A DNA stretch of 33,989 nt from Candidatus Soleaferrea massiliensis AP7 (GTDB lineage: Bacteria; Bacillota; Clostridia; Oscillospirales; Ruminococcaceae), in contig NZ_CCYH01000035.1 in assembly GCF_000820765.1 (NCBI RefSeq), positions 1 to 33,989 of the forward strand. The letters run 5' to 3'. Position 1 is the stretch's first letter, and the number at the start of each line of letters is the position of its first letter. Positions 1 through 7,140 of the stretch are shown piece after piece. The notes under the pieces were generated by a model. It had not been told where the DNA came from. It searched no databases and saw only the letters and a program-made list of their open reading frames with translations. Position numbers and translations under genes: made by a program.

Positions 1-131
1 CCATTATCTGCATCGGCCGCCTGCGGGCGGCGTTTTGTTTTTGGCAGGGTGGTTGGGCATAGCTAGCAGCGGACGTTTCTCCGGTTACAGGTGATCTTCA
101 TAGTACCCCAATACCTTGGCTGGGATATAAC
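1..131 (+). repeat. Dispersed hairpin repeat, copy A (cut by window edge)
   Basis: This stretch is nearly identical to 14665-14790 and, inverted, to 31160-31280. It contains the hairpin GCCGCC-TGCG-GGCGGC at 16-31 followed by a T-rich tail, then the conserved string GGTTGGGCATAGC near 51-63 and a GTACCCCAATAC block near 103-114. The hairpin plus T tract looks like an intrinsic terminator. The copy continues to the left of the window, so its full length is unknown. It lies downstream of the minus-strand flavodoxin gene. Confidence 0.85.
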
Positions 132-199
132 TTTAAACAACCACTATGGAGCATTATCTTCGGATATTAAAGCAGGGTACGTAACGCCGCTGTGTTCAA

Positions 200-235
200 A
201 AAGGGCATCCGTTTTAAAAAAAACGGATGCCCTTT
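200..235 (-). terminator. Intrinsic terminator after the MarR-flavodoxin operon
   Basis: A perfect 16-bp inverted repeat (arms 200-215 and 220-235, core GGGCATCCG/CGGATGCCC) with a 4-nt loop. Read on the minus strand it is followed by a T run, which suits termination of the flavodoxin transcript ending at 354. The A/T runs on both sides could allow it to work in both directions. Confidence 0.75.
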
Positions 236-353
236 ACTTGCGTTCTGATTCTCATTTTCAGTTATACTGTAATAGTCGTTACCTGTCAAAATATCAGTCT
301 GCAGAAACCATAGCATGGCATGGCACAACCCATTGGTATGCTGCGTACTCTTT

Positions 354-887
354 TTATCCCTGCGCACACTTTATAAGCGGAGCAATTGCTTCAGGATCAC
401 TGAAATCGACGCGTTTTCCCTGCGACTGCAAAATACCTTTGTCCTCTTCGGTCTGTTGCTCAGGCGGCTTCTTCTGAATCATTTTAATCATCATCGACAT
501 CATGCTGCGATGCAGAAATCCGAGCTTTGGATAATCGATGCCGCCTCGAAAATGAAAAATATGCAGCTTTTTCCGAAGCTCTTCCGGCAAACTGTGTTCC
601 AGACAGGGCGCAAAGGCCGATGGGTCATGGGTCGGGGAAAGGCCCACGGTGAAGAAAATCATGTTTTTGCCGTCAAACTTCTGCGCATTCTGGCACAGCC
701 ACTTCGCGCTGCCAATGGTGCCAGCATAGATGCCTCCGCCCGCTATGATGGTATCATAATCCGCCAGCTTTTCGCCGTGCAGCCCTTTGGCTGTAAAGAG
801 ATCGGCGCCAAGCGCTTCCGCGATCCACTTTGCATACTGCTCGGTATATCCGTAGCGGGATGTGTATACAACCGCTGTTTTATTCAT
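354..887 (-). CDS. Flavodoxin-domain protein
   Basis: A 177-residue flavodoxin-like protein that probably binds FMN. The N-terminus (MNKTAVVYTSRYGYTEQYA) has the beta-strand followed by the T/S-R-x-G-x-T-x-x-Y-A phosphate-binding loop of the flavodoxin_5/HemG-like group, and the GGGIYAGTIG segment is the second FMN-contacting loop. I chose the ATG at 887 over the in-frame ATG at 905 because AAGGAAGG lies 7 nt upstream of it. This start overlaps the stop of the upstream MarR gene (ATGAATAA), which indicates translational coupling. HemG-type proteins are protoporphyrinogen oxidases, but no haem genes are nearby, so a general redox or quinone-stress role under MarR control is more likely. The substrate cannot be read from sequence. 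The family call is firm, the function is inferred. Confidence 0.88.
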   Translation of the reverse strand: MNKTAVVYTSRYGYTEQYAKWIAEALGADLFTAKGLHGEKLADYDTIIAGGGIYAGTIGSAKWLCQNAQKFDGKNMIFFTVGLSPTHDPSAFAPCLEHSLPEELRKKLHIFHFRGGIDYPKLGFLHRSMMSMMIKMIQKKPPEQQTEEDKGILQSQGKRVDFSDPEAIAPLIKCAQG

Positions 888-1350
888 GGAAAAACCTTCC
901 TTCATCGCTTAAATTATCATAGAGCTTGAGCACGCACCGTCGCATCACATCGAGCTCGGTTTCATCCAGCACATCGAACAGGGTGTCGACGAATCGGTCA
1001 TCTTGCTCGCGGCGTTCATTGCAGTACTGCCGCCACCGGTCCGTGGACTGCACGCGCAGCGCGCGCTGATCCTTTAAATCCTTTGTGATGCGCAGAAAGC
1101 CCTTTTCCTGCAGCTTGCGCGCAATCTGCATCGTGTTCTGATGGGAGCAGCCCATCAGTCCGGCAAGCTCCCCGATGGTCGGCGGCTGCTCGCACAGATT
1201 GGTCATGGTCAGAAGCAGAAACCACTGCTTGGTGGTCAGTTCCCCCAAAAACTCGTTGCCGATGGTCTGCAGCTTGTTCGAAAGCAGAAACAGACATCCG
1301 AAAATCAAAAAACGTTTGTCTGCATCCTGTACGCGTTCCAGCCCGTTCAT
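880..1350 (-). CDS. MarR-family transcriptional regulator
   Basis: A 156-residue winged-helix repressor of the MarR family. The core reads LTTKQWFLLLTM, then PPTIGELAGLMGCSHQNTMQ (HTH, about residues 58-77), then KLQEKGFLRITKDLKDQRALRV, which is the MarR recognition helix and wing with the conserved DxRA-like DQRA. The terminal helices should form the dimer. GGGGAGG precedes the ATG by 5 nt. It is first in a two-gene operon with the flavodoxin gene, and its own promoter carries a perfect inverted repeat, so autoregulation is likely. MarR proteins often respond to phenolics, quinones or oxidants. Several Cys residues (near 19, 53, 68) could be redox sensors, but that is only a suggestion. Confidence 0.92.
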   Translation of the reverse strand: MNGLERVQDADKRFLIFGCLFLLSNKLQTIGNEFLGELTTKQWFLLLTMTNLCEQPPTIGELAGLMGCSHQNTMQIARKLQEKGFLRITKDLKDQRALRVQSTDRWRQYCNERREQDDRFVDTLFDVLDETELDVMRRCVLKLYDNLSDEGRFFHE

Positions 1351-1362
1351 GTCGTCCTCCCC

Positions 1363-1406
1363 AATCAGGTAATATATTATCTATATAGGTATTATATTAC
1401 CTGATT
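1363..1406 (-). promoter_or_regulatory. Probable MarR operator (perfect inverted repeat)
   Basis: Two 14-nt arms, 1363-1376 and 1393-1406, are exact reverse complements (AATCAGGTAATATA / TATATTACCTGATT) separated by 16 AT-rich bases. The repeat covers the -10 box and part of the spacer of the marR promoter and ends 12 nt upstream of the start codon. The position and symmetry fit a dimeric repressor site used for autorepression. The regulator is inferred from adjacency. Confidence 0.8.
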
Positions 1407-1419
1407 ATCTTTTTGTCAA
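1391..1419 (-). promoter_or_regulatory. Consensus sigma-A promoter for marR-flavodoxin
   Basis: Read on the minus strand: TTGACA (1414-1419), 17-nt spacer, TATAAT (1391-1396). Both hexamers match the vegetative consensus perfectly. It would be a very strong promoter unless repressed, which agrees with the operator lying across it. Confidence 0.88.
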
Positions 1420-1499
1420 GTCCAAGAAAAATTCCCGGACATGTTGCATACAAAACAGCAACTTTCTGCCGGATGCATGGAAAGGATGAGGTGATAAGT

Positions 1500-4400
1500 A
1501 TGATCTCTTTCAAAATTTACGGCAATACATTGCTTTCCCCGAAAAAATTTACCACGACGGGGAGCTATAACCTGAATGAATGCACTTTTGAATTCGATGA
1601 AAGCTGGGACGGCATCCGGGCTAAATTCGCGGTGTTCTACCGGGAAGACCATATGGACGAGGCGGATGGGGTTCCGATCGTGGAGGGGCACTGTTCGATT
1701 CCCGGCGCGGTGCTCGGCGAGAACCAGCGGGTCTTTGTCGGGGTGTTCGGCCACATCGTGAATGCGGACGGCAGCCTGATGACGCGCTGCACCACCAACT
1801 GCGTGCCGATTGAGGTCGAGCGCGGCGCGCTGGTCACCGGAAACCCCGTGACGCCGACCGTCTGGGAACAGTATTATCTGGACATCCTCAAACAGGCGCA
1901 GAACGCGCAGCAGAAAGCGAAGGAAGCCGGCCTTTCTGCCGAACAGACGATCCGGTTTTCCGAGCTTGCGCGGCTGCAGGCACAGGCGGTGAACAACGTG
2001 ACCGAACAGGTCGCGCAGCGCGCCGAGGAGCTGCGCGGCTATGTCGATATCGTGCGGACGCTGACAGCGCGCAGCGAAGAGCTGTATCAGAATATCGTGG
2101 ACAGCTCCGGCGATTCAAATGCCGAAATCGTAGAGGCGCGCGGCGGGTTCGGCAACCTCGGCGGACGGCTCAGCGACGCCGATGAAAAGCTTACCGGCCT
2201 GCAGGAAACCCTTCCGCAGAAAGCGGACAGCGCCGCGCTTGCAGAGCTCAGCGCGGCTGTCAACGGAAAGCTGTCGCGGGACGAGCCGATTCATTCGAGC
2301 CAGCTCGCCGTGGACAGCGATGAAAACAAGATCCAGCCGTCCAACCTGTCCGAATCGGTGCTTGCCATGATGGCGGGAACGGCGCCGGTCTCCCCTGCCC
2401 CGGCAAACGGCAGTCTGGTACGGGAGAAGTTCGCGCCAAACGCGGTATCGGAGCACAGCGCGTCGTTCATCGAGCCGGGACGCAACCTGTTCGACGCCGA
2501 ACGCGCCTCCGCCAAGGGATGGTGGCGCAGCACCGCCAACGGGCAGGCGCAGAGCAATGAATACACCGCCGCCTGGTGCTACAGCGATTACATCCCGGTG
2601 CGGGGCGGGACATCGTATGTCTGCAACAACTTCTGTCACAGCGTCTGCTTCTTTGACAGCGCCTTTCAATTTCTGAGCGGACAGGTTTTCTCGAACGTCG
2701 AAGCGGATCATCCGGCCTTTACGGCTGCTGAAAACAGCTGCTACGTCACGCTGAACATCCGCTACAGCGAGCGCGGTATCCTGATGCTTGAGGCGGGTAC
2801 GGAATCCTCGGATTATGAGCCGTACACATTAAAGCTCCGGCACAGCCGCACCGACGCGCAGCTTGAAGCGCTCGGGACACAGATCGGGCAGACCGGCGCA
2901 CAGCTTGAAACCTGCGCCAATCGGATCGACCGGATCACCACCTGCCGGCTGCTTGCCAAAAGCACCGGCGACTTCTCCAACCACCGCGAAGGCGTATCGG
3001 TCTTCACCGGATGGGCGCTGCCGTTTCAGAAAAGCGGCTTCTCCGAAACGATCACCGCCGTGCGCCTCGCCGTTTCGGTTGGTGACAGCACCGATGTGCC
3101 GGTACAGCTCTGCTTCCTCGACGATGCGGCGCAGGAGCTTGCACACTATGACGCCGTACTGCCGCAGAGCGGCTTTCTGACGGTATTGACCGAGGTCAGC
3201 CCGTCGCTGCTCACCGACACCTTCTATATCGGCATCCGGGTAAAGCCCGGCGTGACCGGCACCGTGCTGATGCTGGCAAAGGCGGTGTCCGACCTCGACT
3301 ATCCGAAGCCCGCCGCCTACTACTACACCACCGCGCAGCGAAGCTGGACGCTGTCCGACACCTACGGCTATGAGACGGCGGACATCAAGGTCTACACCGG
3401 GCTTGGCGCGATTCCGGCGCAGCACACCCATCCCAAGGAGGAGATCACCGGCGTAGATTGGCCGAACATCACCGGCGAGCCGTTCTCGATTGATCTGGCC
3501 GCGCAGTACGACGCCGTGATTGGGGACACGTTGGAGCTGTTTGTAGACGGCATTCTCGAATGCCGGGACGCTTCCCAGTACTACGTGGTCTTCGATGCGC
3601 CGAAGGGATGCAAATACCACCGCAAATGGGTGTACACGCCGCTTGCGGGCGACGACGACTTCACGCTGGCCGTTTCGGTGTATGACACATCCCGCAGGCT
3701 GCTTGCACAGAGGTCGGCACTCATCCGGGTACACAGCCTGCCGCATTCCCCCGATGCGCCGTTCTATCTGCTCTGTGTCGGGGATTCCCTGACCGAGGGC
3801 GGAACCTGGTGCGCGGAGCTTGACCGCAGGCTGACCGGCTCCGGCGGCATCCCGGCAGGAAATGGTTTTTCCAACCTTCACTTTATCGGCGGTATGCGGC
3901 ACGCATCCGGCACCCGCTTTGAAGGTCACGGCGGCTACAGCTTTGCCGACTACACCTCCGAAGGCGCGCCGCAGTACCGTGTCGAGGTCCTCAGCGGCAT
4001 GAAGCTGTCGGATGCAAGCGGCCAGTCCATCTGGATGGACGACGGCGGCAACCGCTGGCAGCTGCAGACACGGGACGTTCCAAACAGCAGGCTGACCTTT
4101 CGGTATCCCGATGGGGCTTCCGGATATTCGCTTCCCGAAAGCGGCACGCTGCGCTTTCTCTCCGGCGGCGGGGACAATGGAAACATCGCCTATCAAAACG
4201 CCGTGCGGCTTTCCGGCAACCCGTTCTGGAGCGCCGCGGACGGGCGCAACGACTTCAAAGCTTATTGTGCCGCCCTCGGCGTTCCGCGCATCGACGCCTG
4301 CCTTCTGCTGATGACCTGGAACGGAACAAAGGAGATCGGCACGCTCATCGAGCAGGCTAAGGGATTTGTGGACGGCCTGCACACCGATTATCCCGCCTGC

Positions 4401-4748
4401 AAAATCGTTCTGTCCGGGCTTCAGCTCCCGTGTGAGGACGGGCTTGGTGAAAACTATGGAAGCAGCACTATCTGGAACAGCTTCGCAATGGACCGGTTTG
4501 TCCACGACCTGAACAGGGCTTACGCGGCCTGGTGCGGGGAGGAGACCTATGCGCCGTTCCTGAATTTTATGCAGCTGTGCGGCCAGTTTGACAGCGCATA
4601 CAGCGGCATAATGGAATGGCGGCCGGTCAACCAGCGCAGCTCTTACACGGAGCTTATCGCGGTAAACGGCGTACATCCGTCCCAGAGCGGATATCTGCAG
4701 ATTGCCGATGCGTTCTACCGCAAAACCATCGGCTGGGTGTTGCCGTAG
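1500..4748 (+). CDS. Orphan phage tail-fibre/baseplate-like protein with C-terminal SGNH hydrolase domain
   Basis: A 1,082-residue modular protein. Residues 1-110 (MISFKIYGNTLLSPKKF onward) resemble N-terminal domains of clostridial phage baseplate or tail proteins. About 120-220 is an Ala/Glu/Gln-rich coiled coil, and EIVEARGGFGNLGGRL near 218-233 is a linker common in tail fibres. A carbohydrate-binding-like module follows (from NLFDAERASAKGWW), then an HTHPKEEITG motif of the kind that precedes fibre tips. The C-terminus is a GDSL/SGNH hydrolase with GDSLTEGG (Ser763) and NGVHPSQSGY (His1059), where the usual Asp of DxxH is Asn1056. ATG 1500 has AGGTG 6 nt upstream. An in-frame TTG at 1413 has no such site. 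No capsid, portal or tail genes are adjacent, so it is either a phage remnant or a domesticated glycan or acyl esterase. The substrate is unknown, and no signal peptide is seen. Confidence 0.8.
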   Translation: MISFKIYGNTLLSPKKFTTTGSYNLNECTFEFDESWDGIRAKFAVFYREDHMDEADGVPIVEGHCSIPGAVLGENQRVFVGVFGHIVNADGSLMTRCTTNCVPIEVERGALVTGNPVTPTVWEQYYLDILKQAQNAQQKAKEAGLSAEQTIRFSELARLQAQAVNNVTEQVAQRAEELRGYVDIVRTLTARSEELYQNIVDSSGDSNAEIVEARGGFGNLGGRLSDADEKLTGLQETLPQKADSAALAELSAAVNGKLSRDEPIHSSQLAVDSDENKIQPSNLSESVLAMMAGTAPVSPAPANGSLVREKFAPNAVSEHSASFIEPGRNLFDAERASAKGWWRSTANGQAQSNEYTAAWCYSDYIPVRGGTSYVCNNFCHSVCFFDSAFQFLSGQVFSNVEADHPAFTAAENSCYVTLNIRYSERGILMLEAGTESSDYEPYTLKLRHSRTDAQLEALGTQIGQTGAQLETCANRIDRITTCRLLAKSTGDFSNHREGVSVFTGWALPFQKSGFSETITAVRLAVSVGDSTDVPVQLCFLDDAAQELAHYDAVLPQSGFLTVLTEVSPSLLTDTFYIGIRVKPGVTGTVLMLAKAVSDLDYPKPAAYYYTTAQRSWTLSDTYGYETADIKVYTGLGAIPAQHTHPKEEITGVDWPNITGEPFSIDLAAQYDAVIGDTLELFVDGILECRDASQYYVVFDAPKGCKYHRKWVYTPLAGDDDFTLAVSVYDTSRRLLAQRSALIRVHSLPHSPDAPFYLLCVGDSLTEGGTWCAELDRRLTGSGGIPAGNGFSNLHFIGGMRHASGTRFEGHGGYSFADYTSEGAPQYRVEVLSGMKLSDASGQSIWMDDGGNRWQLQTRDVPNSRLTFRYPDGASGYSLPESGTLRFLSGGGDNGNIAYQNAVRLSGNPFWSAADGRNDFKAYCAALGVPRIDACLLLMTWNGTKEIGTLIEQAKGFVDGLHTDYPACKIVLSGLQLPCEDGLGENYGSSTIWNSFAMDRFVHDLNRAYAAWCGEETYAPFLNFMQLCGQFDSAYSGIMEWRPVNQRSSYTELIAVNGVHPSQSGYLQIADAFYRKTIGWVLP

Positions 4749-5004
4749 GAATATGCGGACGGTATTCAGCCGATGACATTCGGCACTGCACGCGCCATGC
4801 CGGCCCAACCCGAACAACCTGCCAACGCCTGTGCTGTCCGGCGATACGGCTGATAGTTCCGCACTCCCTCGAACGATGCATCATCGCTTTCATTGATGCA
4901 TAGACATAAAGAAGAAGGCCAAAAAAAAGCTTCAGGGCAGCAATGAGGACGATATACGAAAAAACCGCGTCCGTTTCAGGCGATGGCCCGACATTTGCTG
5001 ACAT
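4654..5004 (-). CDS. Possible small membrane protein, divergent from spoIIID
   Basis: An open frame of 116 residues whose ATG at 5004 is preceded by AAAGGA with a 5-nt spacer. Residues 16-37 (VFSYIVLIAALKLFFGLLLY) form one strong hydrophobic helix, followed by a basic stretch. The last 30 residues run antisense over the end of the SGNH gene and look random, so the true product may be shorter or the gene may be decayed. It would be transcribed away from spoIIID across a 62-bp gap. I do not recognise a family. If it is not real, 4749-5066 holds only a short hairpin (arms 4876-4883 and 4894-4901) and the spoIIID promoter region. Confidence 0.25.
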   Translation of the reverse strand: MSANVGPSPETDAVFSYIVLIAALKLFFGLLLYVYASMKAMMHRSRECGTISRIAGQHRRWQVVRVGPAWRVQCRMSSAEYRPHIPTATPSRWFCGRTHRQSADIRSGTDVRRLPR

Positions 5005-5030
5005 ATCGTTCCTTTCGGGCACATATACAT
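5000..5030 (+). promoter_or_regulatory. Possible sigma-E promoter of spoIIID
   Basis: GACATATC at 5000-5007 and CATATACAT at 5022-5030, 14 nt apart, resemble the mother-cell sigma-E pattern (about GTCATATT and CATACAAT). In Bacillus subtilis spoIIID is known to be transcribed by sigma-E. The match here is partial and the call rests mainly on context. Confidence 0.3.
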
Positions 5031-5066
5031 AGTAACAAAACTACAACACAAAGAGGGTGTTTTATA

Positions 5067-5354
5067 TTGAAGGGTAATCCTGAAGAGCGGGCCGTTCAGC
5101 TTAGCTTTTACATAATCGAGAACCAGGCGACCGTAAGAGCTGCAGCAAAAGAATTCGGAATCTCGAAAAGTACGGTGCACAAAGATGTATCGGAACGTAT
5201 AAAAAAAATCAACCCCCTTCTGTATGTACAGGTGAAACGGGTTTTGGATACCAATAAATCGGAACGTCATATCCGCGGCGGCTTGGCCACCAAGAAAAAA
5301 TATCAGAACCTGCATGATATGATGGTTCAGAAACGTGTCGGCAGCGAAGGCTGA
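5067..5354 (+). CDS. spoIIID: Sporulation transcriptional regulator SpoIIID
   Basis: A 95-residue DNA-binding protein that acts in the mother cell during sporulation, tuning the sigma-E regulon and helping switch on sigK in Bacillus. The HTH reads TVRAAAKEFGISKSTVHKDV (about residues 20-39), followed by ERIKKINPLL and the family signature KSERHIRGGLATKKKY, in the same order and at nearly the same length as the 93-residue B. subtilis protein. The start is a TTG at 5067 with GAGGGTG 7 nt upstream. Longer in-frame starts lack a ribosome site and would precede the conserved region. It is monocistronic, followed by a long hairpin at 5392-5442. This gene is the clearest evidence that the organism forms spores. 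Confidence 0.94.
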   Translation: MKGNPEERAVQLSFYIIENQATVRAAAKEFGISKSTVHKDVSERIKKINPLLYVQVKRVLDTNKSERHIRGGLATKKKYQNLHDMMVQKRVGSEG

Positions 5355-5391
5355 TCAAGATTCCTCCTTTCTTAAATATTATCTTATCATA

Positions 5392-5442
5392 AGCATAAAG
5401 AAGCACAGTAAGGGGTTCATCCTTGCTGTGCTTCTTTATGCT
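5392..5442 (+). terminator. Long hairpin downstream of spoIIID
   Basis: Arms 5392-5413 and 5421-5442 (22 bp, one G-T wobble, 7-nt loop; core AAAGAAGCACAG). It begins 37 bp after the spoIIID stop. It lacks a long T tract, so it may act as a weak terminator or an RNA 3'-end stabiliser. Confidence 0.6.
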
Positions 5443-5564
5443 CCGCCGCGTTTGTCCGTTTGGATAATCTTCCATCCAAATATGCTCGCCGGGCATGCCG
5501 GACTGCAAAACGGACGAAATGCAAAAAAACTGATTGAGTGGATATCCCTATCAGGTGTAAATTA

Positions 5565-5573
5565 TGCTATAAT
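5565..5573 (+). promoter_or_regulatory. Extended -10 promoter for the GHKL kinase gene
   Basis: TGCTATAAT is a perfect TGn-TATAAT extended -10 element. No good -35 box sits 16-18 bp upstream, which is acceptable for extended -10 promoters. It would give a leader of roughly 110 nt before the ATG at 5689. Confidence 0.6.
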
Positions 5574-5688
5574 AAAATAAAAGATATTACCGCAGTGAAT
5601 TCCATTATTTTTTCCCTTTATAAGCGTCCTCGGCCATATGCAGCATCCGCGCTGTAAGTTTTCCGCGGTATCATTGGAGGGATCTGAT

Positions 5689-7077
5689 ATGCTATTTCTC
5701 CTGCGGCACGCTGCAGGTTTTCTTTTACAGCTGCTGCCCTGCCTTTTTCTATGCATCCAGCCGTTCGGAGAGGACAAGTTCATCCGTTCGCGCCGCTGTG
5801 TACTCACCGTCACCATTGCCGTCCTCTCTGCCGTATCGGTTGTGTTTTCAGTTCTGATACAGAATGTACAGGGACATACCCACGGCATCTGGAATGTGGA
5901 TGTGCTGTCGAATCTGTGCATGTTCACTGTCGTAGCTGTCTGCTTCATTGCCTTCTCTGCGGTTGTGCGGGAGCATGCGGCAAAAAAGCTGATTTCCCTG
6001 TGTCTGGCCTTCAACTACGGCATCATCGTATATATGTGTCTCAACATAGCCAACTGCCTGCTCCCAAACAACTGGTTTCAGCCTTTCACAGAAATCTATA
6101 ATCCCGGAAACCTGCTCACGCTGGCAATCATCACAGCGATCACCTACCCGCTTGCCTGTCTTGCGATGAAAAAGATTATCCGGCGTCATCTTTCGGAAAT
6201 CAATCCCACCTCTTTAAGGCAGACCCTCTGCCTGGTGCTGGCTTCGACGCTGCTGTATATCCTGTTTATCTGCAGCATCATCCCGGGGCTACAGCAGGAC
6301 AATTCCAGAACGCGCCCCCTCTACCTGGAGTTCTCCGGCGCCTTTGTGTTCTGCACCATCTTTCTTCTGGTCATCTACTGGTTCCTATTCTGGGAGGTAA
6401 GGGTGATCCAGGAAAGAATGCAGCTCAAAAACCAGCTGCAGATTCAGCAGCTCCAGTATCAGAAGATCATCGGCGATGTGGAGAACACGCGGCGCATGCG
6501 GCATGATATGCGGCATCATTTTCACCTGCTGGAGCGTCTGCTGAATGAAGAGCAATATGCCGAAGCGAAGGCCTATCTGCAGGCCACCGCCGACTCAAGC
6601 GATACGGCGGGCATGCGCAGCTTCTGTAACGATCCTATGATCAACGCGCTGCTGCAGTACTATGCGGACGAATGTGACAATCATGGCATCCGGTTCGAGG
6701 TTAAGGCCGAGATAACCCAGTGCTTCGCCGCGCTGAACGATATGACGGTGCTGCTCGGCAACTGCCTCGAAAACGCGGTCCTCTCCTGCCGGCAGCTGCC
6801 GGGGGAACGGGTCATAAGACTGAAAATCGGACAGGTCAACAGTACGCTTGCCATCCTGCTGGAAAACAGCTGCGGGCATATACAGCTTGCGCCAAGCATC
6901 AAACAGACGGACGGCTACCTCCCCGCTTCGGCCTTTCTTTCGGAACAGGGCGAAGGGCTGGGACTCGGCAGCATCGAACACACAGCAAAGAAGTATGACG
7001 GCGCCGCGGAATTCCGATACAGCCCGCCGCTGTTTTACACCCGCATCAGTCTGGAACAGCCAAACCCTTCCCCATGA
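5689..7077 (+). CDS. GHKL-domain sensor histidine kinase (AgrC/VirS-like), orphan
   Basis: A 462-residue membrane sensor kinase. Residues 1 to about 235 contain some six or seven hydrophobic helices, followed by a Gln-rich coiled-coil linker (ERMQLKNQLQIQQLQYQK). The kinase half has the H-box RRMRHDMRHHFH (phospho-acceptor probably His272), the N-box LGNCLENAV (Asn358, Asn362) and the G-box GEGLGLGS (from Gly421), typical of the HATPase_c_5 family used in peptide-pheromone systems. ATG 5689 has GGAGG 8 nt upstream. Such kinases normally pair with a LytTR response regulator and often with a peptide precursor, and neither is adjacent here. The neighbours are surface-protein genes, so control of surface or peptidase expression is a plausible but unproven role. 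Confidence 0.9.
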   Translation: MLFLLRHAAGFLLQLLPCLFLCIQPFGEDKFIRSRRCVLTVTIAVLSAVSVVFSVLIQNVQGHTHGIWNVDVLSNLCMFTVVAVCFIAFSAVVREHAAKKLISLCLAFNYGIIVYMCLNIANCLLPNNWFQPFTEIYNPGNLLTLAIITAITYPLACLAMKKIIRRHLSEINPTSLRQTLCLVLASTLLYILFICSIIPGLQQDNSRTRPLYLEFSGAFVFCTIFLLVIYWFLFWEVRVIQERMQLKNQLQIQQLQYQKIIGDVENTRRMRHDMRHHFHLLERLLNEEQYAEAKAYLQATADSSDTAGMRSFCNDPMINALLQYYADECDNHGIRFEVKAEITQCFAALNDMTVLLGNCLENAVLSCRQLPGERVIRLKIGQVNSTLAILLENSCGHIQLAPSIKQTDGYLPASAFLSEQGEGLGLGSIEHTAKKYDGAAEFRYSPPLFYTRISLEQPNPSP

Positions 7078-7140
7078 TATCAGTGGCATCCGCCGTTTTG
7101 ATAGAGACAACATCCATCCAACCACACAGCATAAGGAGGA

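Larger units (their letters stand above)
5355..5688. other. Structured intergenic region between spoIIID and the GHKL kinase gene
   Basis: A 334-bp stretch without a gene. It holds the long hairpin at 5392-5442, a second structured block at 5454-5515 and an extended -10 promoter near 5565. In the second block, outer arms GTCCGTTT (5454-5461) and AAACGGAC (5508-5515) enclose TTTGGAT/ATCCAAA (5459-5465 and 5474-5480). The outer and inner arms overlap, so they are alternative pairings. I see no open frame with a ribosome site before 5689. Confidence 0.6.

Noticed and set aside
2829..4817. A 662-codon open frame on the minus strand opposite the SGNH gene
   Set aside because: It is the antisense shadow of a GC-rich gene: no ribosome site, no recognisable domain, and composition rich in Arg, Val and Gly as expected from reading the complement. 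The plus-strand frame has clear domains.
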